Shown here: positions 32,001 through 42,256 of the stretch, in pieces
Layout of the letters: each line of letters begins with the position of its first letter
How positions within the stretch are numbered: position 1 is the stretch's first letter
NCBI RefSeq assembly: GCF_001421245.1
Contig: NZ_LMKE01000033.1
Location: 1 to 64,000, forward strand
Source of the DNA: Sphingomonas sp. Leaf10
Lineage (GTDB): Bacteria; Pseudomonadota; Alphaproteobacteria; Sphingomonadales; Sphingomonadaceae
DNA length: 64,000 nt
Reading direction: 5' to 3'
Position numbers and translations under genes: made by a program
The notes under the pieces: model-generated
Seen by the model: the letters and a program-made list of their open reading frames with translations, nothing else
What the model was told of the DNA's origin: nothing
The model's database searches: none

Positions 32001-32952
32001 GCCCCGCCGATATGGCGAGGCCGCTGTCCGCCCGCAAGGCGAGCGGCGCGCCGAGCGTACGCTCGACCGCCTGGATCCAGTCCGGGCGCGCGGCGATGGC
32101 GGCGATGACCGCCGGATGCGCCGCAAGCGTGCGTTCGCCACTGCCACCGGTTCGTTCCGCCTGTCGCAGCAGCGCGCGGGCATGGGCGGGAACGTGCGCG
32201 AACAGTTCGGGAAGCGACGCACGCGATCGACGTCGGACGATCTGCAGGAAGCCGAAGCCGTTGACGGCGGTCCGCTCGAAGGGTTGCGGCAGGATCGCAT
32301 CGACCGCTTCGGCCGCGGCGATGCGCGCAGCCTTGTCGTTCACGGTCGGCAGGTCGATGCCGATCGACCCGGTGATGTCGAGCCGCGTGATCGCGGCGGC
32401 CGCCGCACGCGCCCCGGTAACGGCAAGCGATGCCGGGGCAAGGTCGCCATCGATATCGATCAGCGTCATCGCCGGGGTCAGCGCGATCGACAGCGCGCCG
32501 CCCACGAAGGCGACGTTGCCGGTGGTCGCCTCTTCGATCAGCAAGGGCCAGCCGGCCTCGCCTAACAGGTCGCGTTCGAACGCGCCGACAATGCGTACCC
32601 CCGCCAGATCGGCGATCGACGGTCCGTCATCGCGCTGCGCATCCGGCGGGGCGGGGCGGGCGCGGGCGCGTTTGGGCTTGCCGGGTTCGGACAAGGCCGG
32701 CCGGGTGATCTCGACCAGCAGGGTCGCGCCTTCGGTCACGGCGCGGGGCAGCGGGCTTAGCACCGCCTCGCCATCGTCCCAGGCGACGATTCCCTCGTTG
32801 CGGATCGGCAGGCGGCGGACCAGTCGCGCGGACAGGATCGTGCCCGCACGCAATGCGTCGTCGGGTTCGATGCGGGCCTCGACAATCTCGCCGTTGACGA
32901 TGCGCGCGGCTCGGACCTCGCCGATGCCGCGCTCGACGATCCAGTCAGCCAA
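31978..32952 (-). CDS. ribonuclease E/G family protein, short form
   Basis: The 324-residue protein matches the RNase E/G catalytic fold: the acidic metal site LIDIDGDLAP, IGIDLPTVNDKAARI and the RTAVNGFGFLQIVRR segment. The canonical S1 domain and the Cys zinc-link of full-length RNase G are absent, as usual for this short sphingomonad form next to maf and yacG. It probably has endoribonuclease activity in rRNA or mRNA processing. It overlaps maf by 8 bp. Confidence 0.85.
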   Translation of the reverse strand: MADWIVERGIGEVRAARIVNGEIVEARIEPDDALRAGTILSARLVRRLPIRNEGIVAWDDGEAVLSPLPRAVTEGATLLVEITRPALSEPGKPKRARARPAPPDAQRDDGPSIADLAGVRIVGAFERDLLGEAGWPLLIEEATTGNVAFVGGALSIALTPAMTLIDIDGDLAPASLAVTGARAAAAAITRLDITGSIGIDLPTVNDKAARIAAAEAVDAILPQPFERTAVNGFGFLQIVRRRSRASLPELFAHVPAHARALLRQAERTGGSGERTLAAHPAVIAAIAARPDWIQAVERTLGAPLALRADSGLAISAGHVQARFP

Positions 32953-33514
32953 GCGGCACGCCGGCGGTTTCGAGCAGCGCGCGCGTGTCGAACAGCGGCA
33001 GGCCGATCACCCCCGAATGGCTGCCCGACAGGAAGCGGACGAACGCTTCGGCGCGGCCCTGGATCGCATAGCCGCCGGCCTTGCCCAACCCTTCGCCGCA
33101 CGCGACATAGGCGTCGATCTCACGCTGCTCCAGCCGCTTGAACGCGACGATCGTGTCGGCAATGCGGATGCGCGCCTGTCCATCGGGCATCAGCACGCAC
33201 ACCGCCGACAGGCAATGGTGGCGGCGGCCGGAGAGCAGGCCGAGCAGTTCGCGCTGGATGTCTTCGGTCGTGGCGGGGGGCAGGATGCGGCGGCCGAGCG
33301 CGATCGTCGTATCGCCCGCCAGCACCACCGCGCCGTCGACCGGGCCGATCGCGCGGGCCTTCGCTTCGGCAAGGCGCAGCGCATAGGGGCGCGGCAACTC
33401 ACCCTTCAACGGGTTCTCGTCGATATCGGGAGCCTCGACGCGGTCGGGCACCACGCCGATCCGCGCCAGCAGATCGCGGCGGCGGGGCGAGGTCGAGGCA
33501 AGTATCAGGCGCAT
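32945..33514 (-). CDS. maf: Maf-like nucleotide pyrophosphatase
   Basis: The start is ATG 33,514 (MRLILASTSPRRRDLLARIG), 189 residues. The STSPRR motif, the central VLAGDTTIALGRRILPP with the catalytic Asp, and GYAIQGRAEAFV are family landmarks. Maf proteins hydrolyse dTTP, UTP and modified nucleotides, limiting their incorporation and affecting septation. It is 29 bp after infA and overlaps the RNase gene, forming the operon infA-maf-RNase-yacG. Confidence 0.93.
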   Translation of the reverse strand: MRLILASTSPRRRDLLARIGVVPDRVEAPDIDENPLKGELPRPYALRLAEAKARAIGPVDGAVVLAGDTTIALGRRILPPATTEDIQRELLGLLSGRRHHCLSAVCVLMPDGQARIRIADTIVAFKRLEQREIDAYVACGEGLGKAGGYAIQGRAEAFVRFLSGSHSGVIGLPLFDTRALLETAGVPLG

Positions 33515-33543
33515 GGGCGTGGACCCGGTCACGCGGAACCGAT

Positions 33544-33762
33544 TTACTTGAAGCGGTAGGTGATGCGACCCTTGGTCAGGTCATAGGGGGTCAGTTCGAC
33601 CAGCACTTCGTCACCGACCAGCACGCGGATGCGGTTCTTGCGCATCTTGCCGGCGGTGTGCCCCAGGATCTCGTGATCGTTCTCGAGCCGGACGCGGAAC
33701 ATCGCGTTGGGCAGCAGTTCGACCACCTGGCCGCGCATTTCGAGAAGTTCTTCCTTCGCCAA
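33544..33762 (-). CDS. infA: translation initiation factor IF-1
   Basis: With a TTG start at 33,762 the protein is exactly 72 residues, the normal IF-1 length, beginning with [20 protein letters not shown] after the initiator Met. The OB-fold motifs [20 protein letters not shown] and [18 protein letters not shown] are essentially invariant. IF-1 binds the 30S A site during initiation. Longer readings upstream lack conservation; TTG is therefore the start. Confidence 0.97.
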   Translation of the reverse strand: MAKEELLEMRGQVVELLPNAMFRVRLENDHEILGHTAGKMRKNRIRVLVGDEVLVELTPYDLTKGRITYRFK

Positions 33763-33931
33763 ACAGATACCTCGTGAAATTAGGGCGCACCGGAAACGGG
33801 CGGGTTCCCTTAGGCGCAAACCGGAAAAAAAGAAAGCACGAACGACCGGACCCGTGGCTGGCACGGCCGGTCGTGGCGTCGGCGCTGGAAATAGGGTGTG
33901 GCGGCGGGGAGGGCAAGGGTGTGCCGTTCCC

Positions 33932-33964
33932 TGTCATCATCCCGCCTGCGCGGGGATGACGACG
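33932..33964. repeat. palindromic REP-like element (GTCAT...ATGAC type)
   Basis: GTCATCATCCCGC and GCGGGGATGACGAC form a near-perfect hairpin with a four-base loop, placed between infA and the S9 peptidase gene. A related palindrome of the GTCATTCCCGC type occurs at 60,731. Such elements are dispersed in sphingomonad genomes and may end convergent or tandem transcripts. Confidence 0.65.
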
Positions 33965-33968
33965 GGTT

Positions 33969-35924
33969 TCATGCCGGATTATGCGCCTTCAGAAACGCGG
34001 TCATCTCCTGCAAAAACTGCAACCGATCCTCGCTGCGCGAAAAGAAATGGTCGCCGAGCGGCTGTTCGACATAGCGGTGCGGCTTGCCGGCGCGCTTCAG
34101 TTCGGCGGCAAGCGTGCGCGATTGCGCGACCGGCACGCGCTTGTCGACCTTGCCATGCATCAGCAGGATCGGCGTCGAGAAATCGGCGGCGTGAAAGCGC
34201 GGCGAGATCAGCTGGAAATCGGGCGCCTGCGTGCGCAGCCAGTCGCCGATGGTGCGGCCGTTGAGGAACTGGCTGTCATAGCGGCGCAGCGCCGCCAGGT
34301 CGGATACGCCGGCATAGCTGATCGCGCAGCGGTATAGTTTGCCGTCGCGCTGCGCGGCGCGCATCGCCGCATAGCCGCCATAGGATGCGCCGACCATGCA
34401 GACGCGCGTGGGATCGGCGACGCCTTCCTTGGCCAGATGGGTGACCGCGTCGTTCAGGTCGTCCTGCATCTTCAGGCCCCATTCGCCCGCGCCCTTCTTG
34501 GCGAACGCGACGCCATAGCCCGACGATCCGCGATAATTGGGCTGGATCACGACATAGCCGAGTTCGGCCAGATATTGCGTCCACCAGTCCCAGCTTTCGC
34601 TGTCGCGTGCCGACGGGCCGCCATGCGGCAGGACGATCAGCGGCAGGTTCTTCTGTCCCGACCGGTGGCGGGGCATCGTCAGTACCGCCTCGATCGGGGT
34701 TCCGTCGCGCGCGATGTAGCGGATGGTGCTGACCGGTGAGAGGCGGCGGCTTTGCAGCGTGTTGCTGTTCCACGCGACGCGCTGCATCCGGCTGAACGCG
34801 CTGTCCCAATAATACAGGCCGCCCGGCTGCGACGGGGCGGCGACCTCGATCAGGAATTTGTCGCGCTTGCGGTCCCACGACACGATCTTCGCACGGCGAT
34901 CGCCGATCGATTTGTCGATATCGCCCTGCAGCGTTTTGAGCTTGTCATCGAACCAGACGGTGCGGCCGTGCTTGTCGGTCAGGGTCACGCCGGCGACGTC
35001 ATTCTCGTCGGCATTGTCGATGATGCCGTCGACGTCATAGCCGTCGACCGAATGCAGTTTCTTGCCTAGCGACAGGTCGGGAAGCGACACCTGATAGACC
35101 GAGGTGAAGCCGCCTTCGTCGTCGAGCGCGATCGCGCTGCCATCGGCGCGGAAGGTGATCGGGATGGTCAGCCCGTCCTCGTCCTTGCGCGCGCGCCGGG
35201 CGATGACGCGGAAGCTTTCGGCGTTGTTGGCGCGGTAAAGCAGCGCCGAACTGCGCGACTGGTCGTTATATTGATAGGCGGCGCGGACCTGCCCCTGCCC
35301 ATCGGCATACCAGCTATAGACATTCGGCCGCCCCTCCGCGACGCGGCGCGACTTGCCGGTCGACACGTCGATCTCGAACACCGCCGGGTTGAAGTCGGTT
35401 TCGCTTTCGATTCCCGTCTGGCGCGACAGCAGGATTCGGGGCGATCCGTCATGCGCCACCCACAGCACGTCGTCGGCGCGCAACCCCGACTTGTCCCAGT
35501 CGAGCCGGCGCGTCGTCTTGAAATCGGCCTTCACGGCCAGCACGCGGGTAACGTAATATTCGTTGCCGTACAGCATCTGCTGCGTGCCCAGCCCGACGAT
35601 CAACCAGTCGTCATTGACCCAGCGCCACCAGTTGATGTCGGTATCCTCGGGTGCGCCGAGCGCCTGGCGCTTGGCGCTGTCGAACAGCGACGACAGCACC
35701 AGCACCTGTTTGCCGCCCATCGCGCTCTTGGCGACGACGCGGGTGCCGTCGGGCGACAATCTGGGCGATTCGACCGAGGGGAGTTCGGCGAACACCTTGA
35801 TCGGCACCGGGGCGGCGGGGTCGACCTTGGCGGGTTTGTCCGCAGGCGGCGGCGGCGGCGGCGGCGGCGTCTGGGCCGAGGCGACGGTGGCGAGGACAAG
35901 GCCGATGGCCGCAACGAAACGCAT
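33969..35924 (-). CDS. S9-family (prolyl oligopeptidase-type) serine peptidase
   Basis: The start at 35,924 gives a signal peptide (MRFVAAIGLVLATVASAQTP, cut after Ala-Gln) and a 651-residue protein. A Pro-run follows, then a beta-propeller-like middle, then the alpha/beta hydrolase domain: LPLIVLPHGGPSARD, YRGSSGYGVAFAKKG, nucleophile VGASYGGYAAM, Asp in HGKVDKRVP, His in PLGDHFFS. Periplasmic dipeptidyl or acylaminoacyl peptidase activity is expected. A hairpin next to the start codon may influence translation. Confidence 0.92.
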   Translation of the reverse strand: MRFVAAIGLVLATVASAQTPPPPPPPPADKPAKVDPAAPVPIKVFAELPSVESPRLSPDGTRVVAKSAMGGKQVLVLSSLFDSAKRQALGAPEDTDINWWRWVNDDWLIVGLGTQQMLYGNEYYVTRVLAVKADFKTTRRLDWDKSGLRADDVLWVAHDGSPRILLSRQTGIESETDFNPAVFEIDVSTGKSRRVAEGRPNVYSWYADGQGQVRAAYQYNDQSRSSALLYRANNAESFRVIARRARKDEDGLTIPITFRADGSAIALDDEGGFTSVYQVSLPDLSLGKKLHSVDGYDVDGIIDNADENDVAGVTLTDKHGRTVWFDDKLKTLQGDIDKSIGDRRAKIVSWDRKRDKFLIEVAAPSQPGGLYYWDSAFSRMQRVAWNSNTLQSRRLSPVSTIRYIARDGTPIEAVLTMPRHRSGQKNLPLIVLPHGGPSARDSESWDWWTQYLAELGYVVIQPNYRGSSGYGVAFAKKGAGEWGLKMQDDLNDAVTHLAKEGVADPTRVCMVGASYGGYAAMRAAQRDGKLYRCAISYAGVSDLAALRRYDSQFLNGRTIGDWLRTQAPDFQLISPRFHAADFSTPILLMHGKVDKRVPVAQSRTLAAELKRAGKPHRYVEQPLGDHFFSRSEDRLQFLQEMTAFLKAHNPA

Positions 35925-35928
35925 GAAA

Positions 35929-35943
35929 CCCCCTGTTCGGGGG
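35929..35943 (-). promoter_or_regulatory. small hairpin covering the S9 peptidase ribosome site
   Basis: On the mRNA, CCCCC-GAACA-GGGGG folds into a five-pair stem whose GGGGG arm is the likely ribosome site, four bases before the ATG at 35,924. The stem could lower translation until opened. Confidence 0.4.
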
Positions 35944-35988
35944 CGGCCGGGATGCGCCCCCGCGCACCGGTTCCGGCAAGAACGGACG

Positions 35989-36026
35989 CCCCCATCCGCC
36001 GCCAACCTTACCGCAGCGGATGGGGG
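35989..36026 (-). terminator. 11-bp hairpin after hppA
   Basis: CCCCCATCCGC (35,989-35,999) and GCGGATGGGGG (36,016-36,026) are perfect inverted repeats 21 bp downstream of the hppA stop on the minus strand. It probably ends the hppA transcript before the S9 peptidase gene; a T-run is absent. Confidence 0.6.
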
Positions 36027-36046
36027 ACGCAATCGGTCAAAAGCAC

Positions 36047-38221
36047 CTATCCGGCGGTATGTCCGGCAAGCGCGGCGAGCAGCAGCAGCGCTACGATGTT
36101 GGCGATCTTGATCATCGGATTGACCGCCGGGCCGGCGGTGTCCTTGTACGGATCGCCGACGGTGTCGCCGGTTACCGCCGCCTTGTGCGCCTCCGATCCC
36201 TTGCCGCCGTGATTGCCGTCCTCGATATATTTCTTGGCATTGTCCCACGCGCCGCCGCCGCTGGTCATCGAGATCGCGACGAACAGGCCGGATACGATGA
36301 CGCCGAGCAGCATCGCGCCGAGCGCGGCAAAGCCCTGTGCCTGACCCGCGACCCACGTCACGATGTAATAGACCGCGATGGGGGAGAGGACGGGGAGCAG
36401 CGAGGGCACGATCATTTCGCGGATCGCGGCGCGGGTGACGATGTCGACGGTGCGGCCATATTGCGGGCGGCTGGTGCCGGCCATGATGCCGGGGTCGGCG
36501 GCGAACTGCGCGCGGACGTCCTCGACCACCGATCCCGCCGCGCGACCGACCGCGGTCATGCCGAACGCCCCGAACAGATAGGGGAGCAGCGCGCCCAATA
36601 GCAGCCCGACGATGACATATGGATTGGACAGCGAGAAATCGACGGTCAGGTCGGGGAAGAACAGTTTCAGGTCGGTGGTGTACGCCCCGAACAGCACCAA
36701 CGCGGCGAGCGCGGCCGAACCGATCGCATAGCCCTTGGTCACCGCCTTGGTCGTGTTGCCGACCGCGTCCAATGCGTCGGTGCGGCGGCGGACCTCGTCA
36801 GGCAGGTTCGCCATTTCGGCGATGCCGCCGGCATTGTCGGTAACCGGGCCGTATGCGTCGAGGGCAACGACCATGCCGGCGAGCGCCAACAACGCGGTCG
36901 CGGCGAAGGCGACGCCGATGATCCCGGCTAGCTGGTAGGAGGCGACGACCGCGACGACGATCACCAGCGTCGGCAGTGCCGTCGATTCGAGGCTGATGGC
37001 GAGGCCCTGAATGACGTTGGTGCCATGGCCGGTGACGCTGGCGCGGGCGATCGACTTGACCGGGCGGTAGGCGGTGCCGGTGTAATATTCAGTGATCCAG
37101 ACCAGCGCGGCAGTGACGGCGAGGCCGATCATCATGCACCAGAACAGGTCCATGCCGGTGAAGCTCTGTCCGGCGACCGGCGCCTGCGCGCCGAGCGCCC
37201 CTTCGACGGTCAGCGTGTCGCCGCCGGGATCGAGGAAGCCTGCCCCGCCGATCACCGCGTTCAGATCGCCCAGCGCGTAGGTCGCCGCGAAATAGATGGC
37301 GGGGACGGCGAGCAGCGCGGTGGTCCAGAACCCCTTGTAGAGCGCGCCCATGATCGACTGGCCCCTGCCCAGCCGGACCATATAGGTGCCGAGGATCGAG
37401 GTGATGATACACACCCCGCCGACGATCAGTGGCAGCGCCATCAGGCGGAGCAGTTCGGCGGGCGGTGCCTGTACCAGCAGCGCGATAGACACCATGGTCA
37501 GGCCGATGGTGACGACATAGGTTTCGAACAGGTCGGCGGCCATGCCGGCGCAGTCGCCGACATTGTCGCCGACGTTATCGGCGATGACGGCGGGGTTGCG
37601 GGGGTCGTCCTCGGGGATGCCCGCCTCGACCTTGCCCACCAGATCGGCGCCGACGTCCGCCGCTTTCGTGAAGATGCCGCCGCCCAGCCGCGCGAAGATC
37701 GAGATCAGCGACGCACCGAAGGCGAGCGCGGTCAGCGCCTCGACCACTTCGCGGTCGCCCGGACCATGGCCGGCAATGGCAACGAGGTACCAGAAGATGC
37801 CCGAGATCGCGAGCAGGCCGAGGCCAGCGACCAGCATCCCCGTGATCGCGCCCGAGCGGAACGCCATGGTCAGTCCGCTCTGCAGCGAACCCCGCGCTGC
37901 CTCGGCGGTACGGACATTGGCGCGGACCGAAATCTCCATGCCGACATAGCCCGCGACCCCCGACAGGATCGCGCCGATCAGGAAGCCGACCGTCGACAGC
38001 GGGCCGAGCGTGGGGAACAGGATGATGGCGACGATGACGCCGACGATGGCGATGGTGCGATACTGGCGACCCAGATAGGCCTTGGCCCCTTCCTGGATCG
38101 CGGCGGCGATATCCTGCATCCTGGCGTCACCCGCCGAGGCGCGCAGCACCTGCATACTCGTGAACACACCGTACAACACGGCCAGCGCACCACACGCCAT
38201 GGCCAGATAGACTATCGTCAT
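36047..38221 (-). CDS. hppA: membrane-bound proton-pumping pyrophosphatase, K+-independent type
   Basis: The 724-residue protein from ATG 38,221 ([20 protein letters not shown]) has about 16 membrane helices and the pyrophosphate-site motifs [20 protein letters not shown] and [15 protein letters not shown], plus the C-terminal [20 protein letters not shown] region. The sequence [16 protein letters not shown] carries Lys where K+-dependent enzymes have Ala, the accepted sign of K+ independence. It couples hydrolysis of PPi to outward proton transport. A large intergenic repeat lies upstream. Confidence 0.96.
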   Translation of the reverse strand: MTIVYLAMACGALAVLYGVFTSMQVLRASAGDARMQDIAAAIQEGAKAYLGRQYRTIAIVGVIVAIILFPTLGPLSTVGFLIGAILSGVAGYVGMEISVRANVRTAEAARGSLQSGLTMAFRSGAITGMLVAGLGLLAISGIFWYLVAIAGHGPGDREVVEALTALAFGASLISIFARLGGGIFTKAADVGADLVGKVEAGIPEDDPRNPAVIADNVGDNVGDCAGMAADLFETYVVTIGLTMVSIALLVQAPPAELLRLMALPLIVGGVCIITSILGTYMVRLGRGQSIMGALYKGFWTTALLAVPAIYFAATYALGDLNAVIGGAGFLDPGGDTLTVEGALGAQAPVAGQSFTGMDLFWCMMIGLAVTAALVWITEYYTGTAYRPVKSIARASVTGHGTNVIQGLAISLESTALPTLVIVVAVVASYQLAGIIGVAFAATALLALAGMVVALDAYGPVTDNAGGIAEMANLPDEVRRRTDALDAVGNTTKAVTKGYAIGSAALAALVLFGAYTTDLKLFFPDLTVDFSLSNPYVIVGLLLGALLPYLFGAFGMTAVGRAAGSVVEDVRAQFAADPGIMAGTSRPQYGRTVDIVTRAAIREMIVPSLLPVLSPIAVYYIVTWVAGQAQGFAALGAMLLGVIVSGLFVAISMTSGGGAWDNAKKYIEDGNHGGKGSEAHKAAVTGDTVGDPYKDTAGPAVNPMIKIANIVALLLLAALAGHTAG

Positions 38222-38337
38222 CCGCAACCCCTCCTGCACAGGGCCGCCCGGCTGTCTCGTCGGGTCGAACCCTTGGAAGCGGGGCAGCTTATGCCGATGG
38301 GCGGGGGGCGCAAGGGGGAATGCGGGGGAGCTTCCAA

Positions 38338-38471
38338 TCCTCCCCATGCCAATGGGGAGGGGGACCAGCCGCAGGCTGGTGGAGGGGCAAGGCCGCGGGC
38401 GGTGGCGTTTGTGGCCTTGCCCCTCCACCCCTCGCTGGCGCGAGCGGTCCCCCTCCCCGCGAGCGGGGAGG
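38338..38471. repeat. long inverted-repeat element between thiL and hppA
   Basis: CCTCCCCATGCCAATGGGGA (near 38,338) and the CCCCGCGAGCGGGGAGGA end (near 38,455-38,471) are imperfect mirrors, with GGGGCAAGGCC and GGCCTTGCCCC as inner arms. Each end is itself a small palindrome. It contains no gene. This compound palindrome is typical of the intergenic repeats in this genome. Confidence 0.75.
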
Positions 38472-38473
38472 AT

Positions 38474-39349
38474 TTAGTGTTGGTAGCCGAGGCGGTCGGG
38501 GAGGGGGATGGGGTGGCCAGCATTTAGTAGGGTCAGGCCCGCCCCTTCCGCGAACCTGCCGATCCGGGTCGCTGCTACCGGGGGCAGCGCGTCGCAGGCG
38601 AAGAGCAGTTCGTAGTCGTCGCCCGCCGTGGCGGCGGTCAGGGCATCGTGGCCGAATGCCTTGAGGCCGTCCGACAGGGGAACGTCCGCGAGGTCGATCG
38701 TCACCTTGAGGCCGCTCGCCGCCGCCATGCGGGTCGCGTCGATCAGCAGGCCATCGGACACGTCCATCATCGCGTGGACGATGGGGGCGAGCGCCCGTCC
38801 TTCTGCAAGGCGCGGGGTCGGGCGGCGATAGCGGTGCAGCAGCGGCGCGGGTCCGTCCGCCCCCTGTGCGATGGCAAGGCCCGCGCCGGCATCGCCGATC
38901 GTGCCGGTCACCCATAGCGCATCGCCGGTCTTCGCGCCGTCGCGGCGGGGGGCGTGCGCGCTACGGCCGAGTGCGGTCAGCGACAGGACGCGGGGAGCAT
39001 GGGGGGGCAGCTTCACCGTGTCACCGCCGAGCAGGGGGCAGGTGTAGGTGCGCAGCACGTCGTCGAGGCCGGCGAGGAAGGCGCGGTCCCAGGCGTCGTC
39101 GCCGATCGGATAGCCGAGCATCACCCCGACCGGCTCCGCGCCCTTGGCGGCGAGGTCCGACAGGTTGGTCGCGACCAGTTTCCACGCGACATCGGCGGGG
39201 GGATCGCCCGGGAGGAAATGAACCCCTTCGACGATCATGTCCTTGGTAAGGATCAGGTCGCCGAGATGCGCGGCGTCGTCGGTCAGGTCGTGCGCGCCGG
39301 GATGGAGCGGCAGGGTACGCAGCACGGCGATGAAGTCGGCTTCGGTCAT
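38474..39349 (-). CDS. thiL: thiamine-monophosphate kinase
   Basis: The 291-residue protein shows the ThiL/PurM-like motifs: [40 protein letters not shown] with [16 protein letters not shown], and [20 protein letters not shown], ending with the [11 protein letters not shown] motif. It phosphorylates thiamine phosphate to the diphosphate cofactor. It is slightly short at the C-terminus compared with E. coli. It is divergent from hisG across about 50 bp. Confidence 0.95.
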   Translation of the reverse strand: MTEADFIAVLRTLPLHPGAHDLTDDAAHLGDLILTKDMIVEGVHFLPGDPPADVAWKLVATNLSDLAAKGAEPVGVMLGYPIGDDAWDRAFLAGLDDVLRTYTCPLLGGDTVKLPPHAPRVLSLTALGRSAHAPRRDGAKTGDALWVTGTIGDAGAGLAIAQGADGPAPLLHRYRRPTPRLAEGRALAPIVHAMMDVSDGLLIDATRMAAASGLKVTIDLADVPLSDGLKAFGHDALTAATAGDDYELLFACDALPPVAATRIGRFAEGAGLTLLNAGHPIPLPDRLGYQH

Positions 39350-39399
39350 GGCCGCTCTGTTGCGCCCGCCGTGGACCCCAAGTAAAGCGCCAGTCGCCC

Positions 39400-40050
39400 A
39401 TGACCGACCCCATCATCATCGCCGTGCCCAAGGGGCGTATCCTCGACGAAGCGATGCCGTTGCTCGCCCGCGCCGGTATTGTCCCCGAGGCGGCGTTTCG
39501 CGATCCCGACAGCCGGCTCTTACGCTTTCGCACCGACCGTGCCGATATCGACCTTATCCGCGTGCGCGCGTTCGACGTGGCGACCTTCGTCGCGCATGGC
39601 GCGGCGCAGCTGGGGATCGTCGGGTCCGACGTGCTGGCCGAGTTCGACTATTCGGAACTCTACGCGCCGGTCGACCTGAAGATCGGGCATTGCCGCATCT
39701 CGGTCGCGGAACCGGCGGGGATGGCCGCGACCGACGATCCGCGCGGGTGGAGCCATGTGCGCATCGCCACCAAATATCCGCATACGACGCAGCGCCACTT
39801 CGCGGCGCGGGGTGTGCAGGCGGAGTGCGTGAAGCTGAACGGGGCGATGGAGCTGGCACCGGTGCTGGGCCTCGCGCCGCGTATCGTCGATCTGGTGTCG
39901 TCGGGGCGGACGCTGAAGGAGAATGGGTTGGTCGAGGTCGAAACCATCGCCGAGGTGACGTCGCGGCTGGTCGTCAACCGTGCGGCGTTCAAGACCCGCG
40001 AACAGGTCGTGCCGCTGGTCGATGCGTTCCGCCGGGCGGTGGCGGCATGA
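39400..40050 (+). CDS. hisG: ATP phosphoribosyltransferase, short form
   Basis: The 216-residue protein starts [20 protein letters not shown] and has the expected [27 protein letters not shown] and the PRPP-binding [15 protein letters not shown]. It makes phosphoribosyl-ATP, the first histidine step. At 216 residues it lacks the regulatory domain, so it needs the HisZ subunit, not encoded in this window. The stop overlaps the hisD start (ATGA). Confidence 0.97.
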   Translation: MTDPIIIAVPKGRILDEAMPLLARAGIVPEAAFRDPDSRLLRFRTDRADIDLIRVRAFDVATFVAHGAAQLGIVGSDVLAEFDYSELYAPVDLKIGHCRISVAEPAGMAATDDPRGWSHVRIATKYPHTTQRHFAARGVQAECVKLNGAMELAPVLGLAPRIVDLVSSGRTLKENGLVEVETIAEVTSRLVVNRAAFKTREQVVPLVDAFRRAVAA

Positions 40051-41330
40051 TCCGGCTGGACGCGGGTGCGGCGGGCTTTGCCGCCGACTTCGCCGCCTTG
40101 GTCGATGCGCGGCGTGAGGCGGACAGCGACGTCGCGCGCGACGTGACCGCGATCCTGCGCGCGGTGCGTGACGAGGGCGATGCGGCGGTGCGCGCCTTTA
40201 CCGAGAAGTTCGACGGCCATGATCCGGACGTAACCGGCTGGCGGATCGAGCTGGCCGAGTGCCGGGCTGCGCTGGACGGGCTGGACCCGGAGCTGCGGGC
40301 GGCGCTCGAATTGGCGCACGACCGGATCGTCGCCTATCACGCCAAGCAGCGGCCCGAGGATCGCGACGAGGTTGACGCCGATGGCGTGCGGCTGGGCGCG
40401 CGGTGGAGTGCGGTCGCAGCGGCGGGGGTCTATGTGCCCGGCGGACGCGCCGCCTATCCATCGTCGGTGCTGATGAACGTGGTGCCGGCCAAGGTCGCCG
40501 GGGTCGAGCGGATCGTGATGGTCACGCCGACGCCGAAGGGCGAGGTCAATCCGCTGGTACTCGCCGCCGCCGCGCTGGCGGGGGTGGACGAGGTGTGGCG
40601 GATCGGCGGGGCGCAGGCCGTCGCGGCGCTGGCATACGGGACCGACCGGATGCAGCCGGTCGATGTCGTGACCGGGCCGGGCAATGCGTGGGTCGCCGAG
40701 GCCAAGCGGCAGCTCTACGGCGTGGTCGGGATCGACATGGTCGCCGGTCCGTCGGAGATCGTGGTCGTTGCAGACGGGCAGAACGACCCGGACTGGATCG
40801 CCGCCGACCTGCTCAGCCAGGCCGAGCATGACCCGACCAGCCAGTCGATCCTGTTCACCGACGATGCCGGGTTCGGCGATCGGGTGGCGAAGGCGGTCGA
40901 CGACCAGATCGCCGAGCTGGCGACCGGACAGGTAGCGCGGGCGAGCTGGGATGCGAACGGGGCGATCGTGATCGTGCCGACGCTGGCCGATGCGATGCCG
41001 CTGGTCGACCGGCTGGCGCCCGAGCATCTGGAACTGGCGGTCGGCCATCCCGAACCGTTGTTCAAAGCGGTGCGCCATGCCGGGTCGGTGTTCCTCGGTC
41101 GCTACACGCCGGAAGCGGTCGGAGATTATGTCGCGGGGCCGAACCATGTGTTGCCGACCGGGCGGCGGGCGCGCTTTGCGTCGGGGCTGTCGGTGCTGGA
41201 CTATATGAAGCGGACCAGCTTTCTGGGGCTGGACGCGGCGGCACTGGCGAAGATCGGGCCGGCGGCGGTGACGCTGGCCGGGGCCGAAGGGCTGCCGGCG
41301 CATGCGCGATCGGTGGCTATTCGACTGTAA
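40047..41330 (+). CDS. hisD: histidinol dehydrogenase
   Basis: The 427-residue protein has [53 protein letters not shown] and the catalytic-site [17 protein letters not shown] with the conserved Glu-His pair, plus [20 protein letters not shown]. It oxidises L-histidinol to L-histidine in two NAD+-dependent steps with zinc. It begins at the ATG overlapping hisG, so the two are translationally coupled. Confidence 0.97.
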   Translation: MIRLDAGAAGFAADFAALVDARREADSDVARDVTAILRAVRDEGDAAVRAFTEKFDGHDPDVTGWRIELAECRAALDGLDPELRAALELAHDRIVAYHAKQRPEDRDEVDADGVRLGARWSAVAAAGVYVPGGRAAYPSSVLMNVVPAKVAGVERIVMVTPTPKGEVNPLVLAAAALAGVDEVWRIGGAQAVAALAYGTDRMQPVDVVTGPGNAWVAEAKRQLYGVVGIDMVAGPSEIVVVADGQNDPDWIAADLLSQAEHDPTSQSILFTDDAGFGDRVAKAVDDQIAELATGQVARASWDANGAIVIVPTLADAMPLVDRLAPEHLELAVGHPEPLFKAVRHAGSVFLGRYTPEAVGDYVAGPNHVLPTGRRARFASGLSVLDYMKRTSFLGLDAAALAKIGPAAVTLAGAEGLPAHARSVAIRL

Positions 41331-41340
41331 TTGCTGGCTG

Positions 41341-41450
41341 CTCCCCTCCCTGGCAGGGAGGGGCCGGGGGGTGGGTCGGCCCGCGAGCGAGCGTTGCGCC
41401 CGCCCCAAACCTACCCACCCCCGGCCCGTCCCTTGTCAGGGAGGGGTGGG
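41341..41450. repeat. CTCCCTGGCAGGGAGGGG-type intergenic repeat
   Basis: Two inverted arms, each a small palindrome (CCTCCCTGGCAGGGAGG and CCCTTGTCAGGGAGGGG), surround a centre containing CCCGCGAGCGAGCGTTGCGC and ACCTACCCACCCCCGG. Related copies occur at about 45,966 and 50,957. It fills the space between hisD and nusB. Confidence 0.8.
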
Positions 41451-41624
41451 TCTGTCGGCCAAAGTTCACGAAAGTCACACTTGCCACGCAATTGTGCAGT
41501 GGTCGGACCATCGGGGTCGGGCAGGCGGACGGTTCAAAGAGCGCGGCGACGCTGGCATGGTCCGGCTTTGTAGGAAAGCGCCCCCTCGACTTCCGAGCCG
41601 GACAGCGGCTATGGGGCGGCGCTT

Positions 41625-42092
41625 ATGACCAGCAAGAATTCCCGTCCGCGCGGTGCCCGTCAGGCACGCGCCGCCGCCCGGTTGGCCGCCGTCCAGGCGC
41701 TGTACCAGCATGAGATGGAAGCGACGCCGATACCGGCGCTCCTCCACGAATTCCACCAGCACCGGCTGGGCGCGACGATCGAAGACGTCGAATATGCCGA
41801 GGCCGACGTCCATTTCTTCGACGACGTGGTCAAGGGCGTCGATGCGCGCCGCGACGAGATCGACGCGATGATTTCGTCGAAGCTGTCGAGCGGATGGACG
41901 CTCGACCGACTGGACAAGCCGATGCGGCAGATTTTGCGCGCCGGGACGTATGAGTTGATCGCGCGGCCGGACGTGCCGGTGGCGGCGGTCATCAGCGAAT
42001 ATCTGGACGTGGCCGATGCGTTTTATGATCGGCGCGAAAAGGGGTTCGTGAACGGGTTGCTCGATTCGGTGGCGAAGGTGGTTCGGGGGTAG
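41625..42092 (+). CDS. nusB: transcription antitermination factor NusB
   Basis: The 155-residue protein has the NusB all-helical fold: an Arg-rich box RGARQARAAARLAAVQALYQ, then the RILRAGTYEL-like segment written here MRQILRAGTYELIARPDVP, AAVISEYLDVADAFYDRREK and GFVNGLLDSVAKVVRG. NusB with NusE binds boxA RNA in rRNA antitermination. The start codon ATG follows a GC-rich spacer. Nothing unusual. Confidence 0.96.
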   Translation: MTSKNSRPRGARQARAAARLAAVQALYQHEMEATPIPALLHEFHQHRLGATIEDVEYAEADVHFFDDVVKGVDARRDEIDAMISSKLSSGWTLDRLDKPMRQILRAGTYELIARPDVPVAAVISEYLDVADAFYDRREKGFVNGLLDSVAKVVRG

Positions 42093-42110
42093 TTCCTTCC
42101 TCCCCCGCTC

Positions 42111-42225
42111 GCTTCGAGCGGAGGTTCGAGCCTGTCGAGAACCGAAGTCGAGAAGGCGGTGTCCCAAGCGACCGGGTTCTCGACGGACGCTTCTCGACTT
42201 CGCTCGAAGCTGCTCGAACCGAACG
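42111..42225. repeat. GCTTCGAGCG...CGCTCGAAGC inverted-repeat element
   Basis: GCTTCGAGCG at 42,111 and CGCTCGAAGC near 42,201 are the outer arms, with GTCGAGAACCGAAGTCGAGAA and TTCTCGACTTCG as inner dyads. A nearly identical copy lies at 45,821-45,935. Present after nusB, it contains no gene. Confidence 0.85.
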
Positions 42226-42256
42226 GGGTGGGCGGTAAGGGTCGCGTTCCTTTCAA

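Noticed and set aside
39237-41330. A single long plus-strand frame covering hisG and hisD
   Set aside because: hisG is encoded in a different frame from hisD, and the long frame is natural only from 40,047; the ATGA overlap shows two separate genes.
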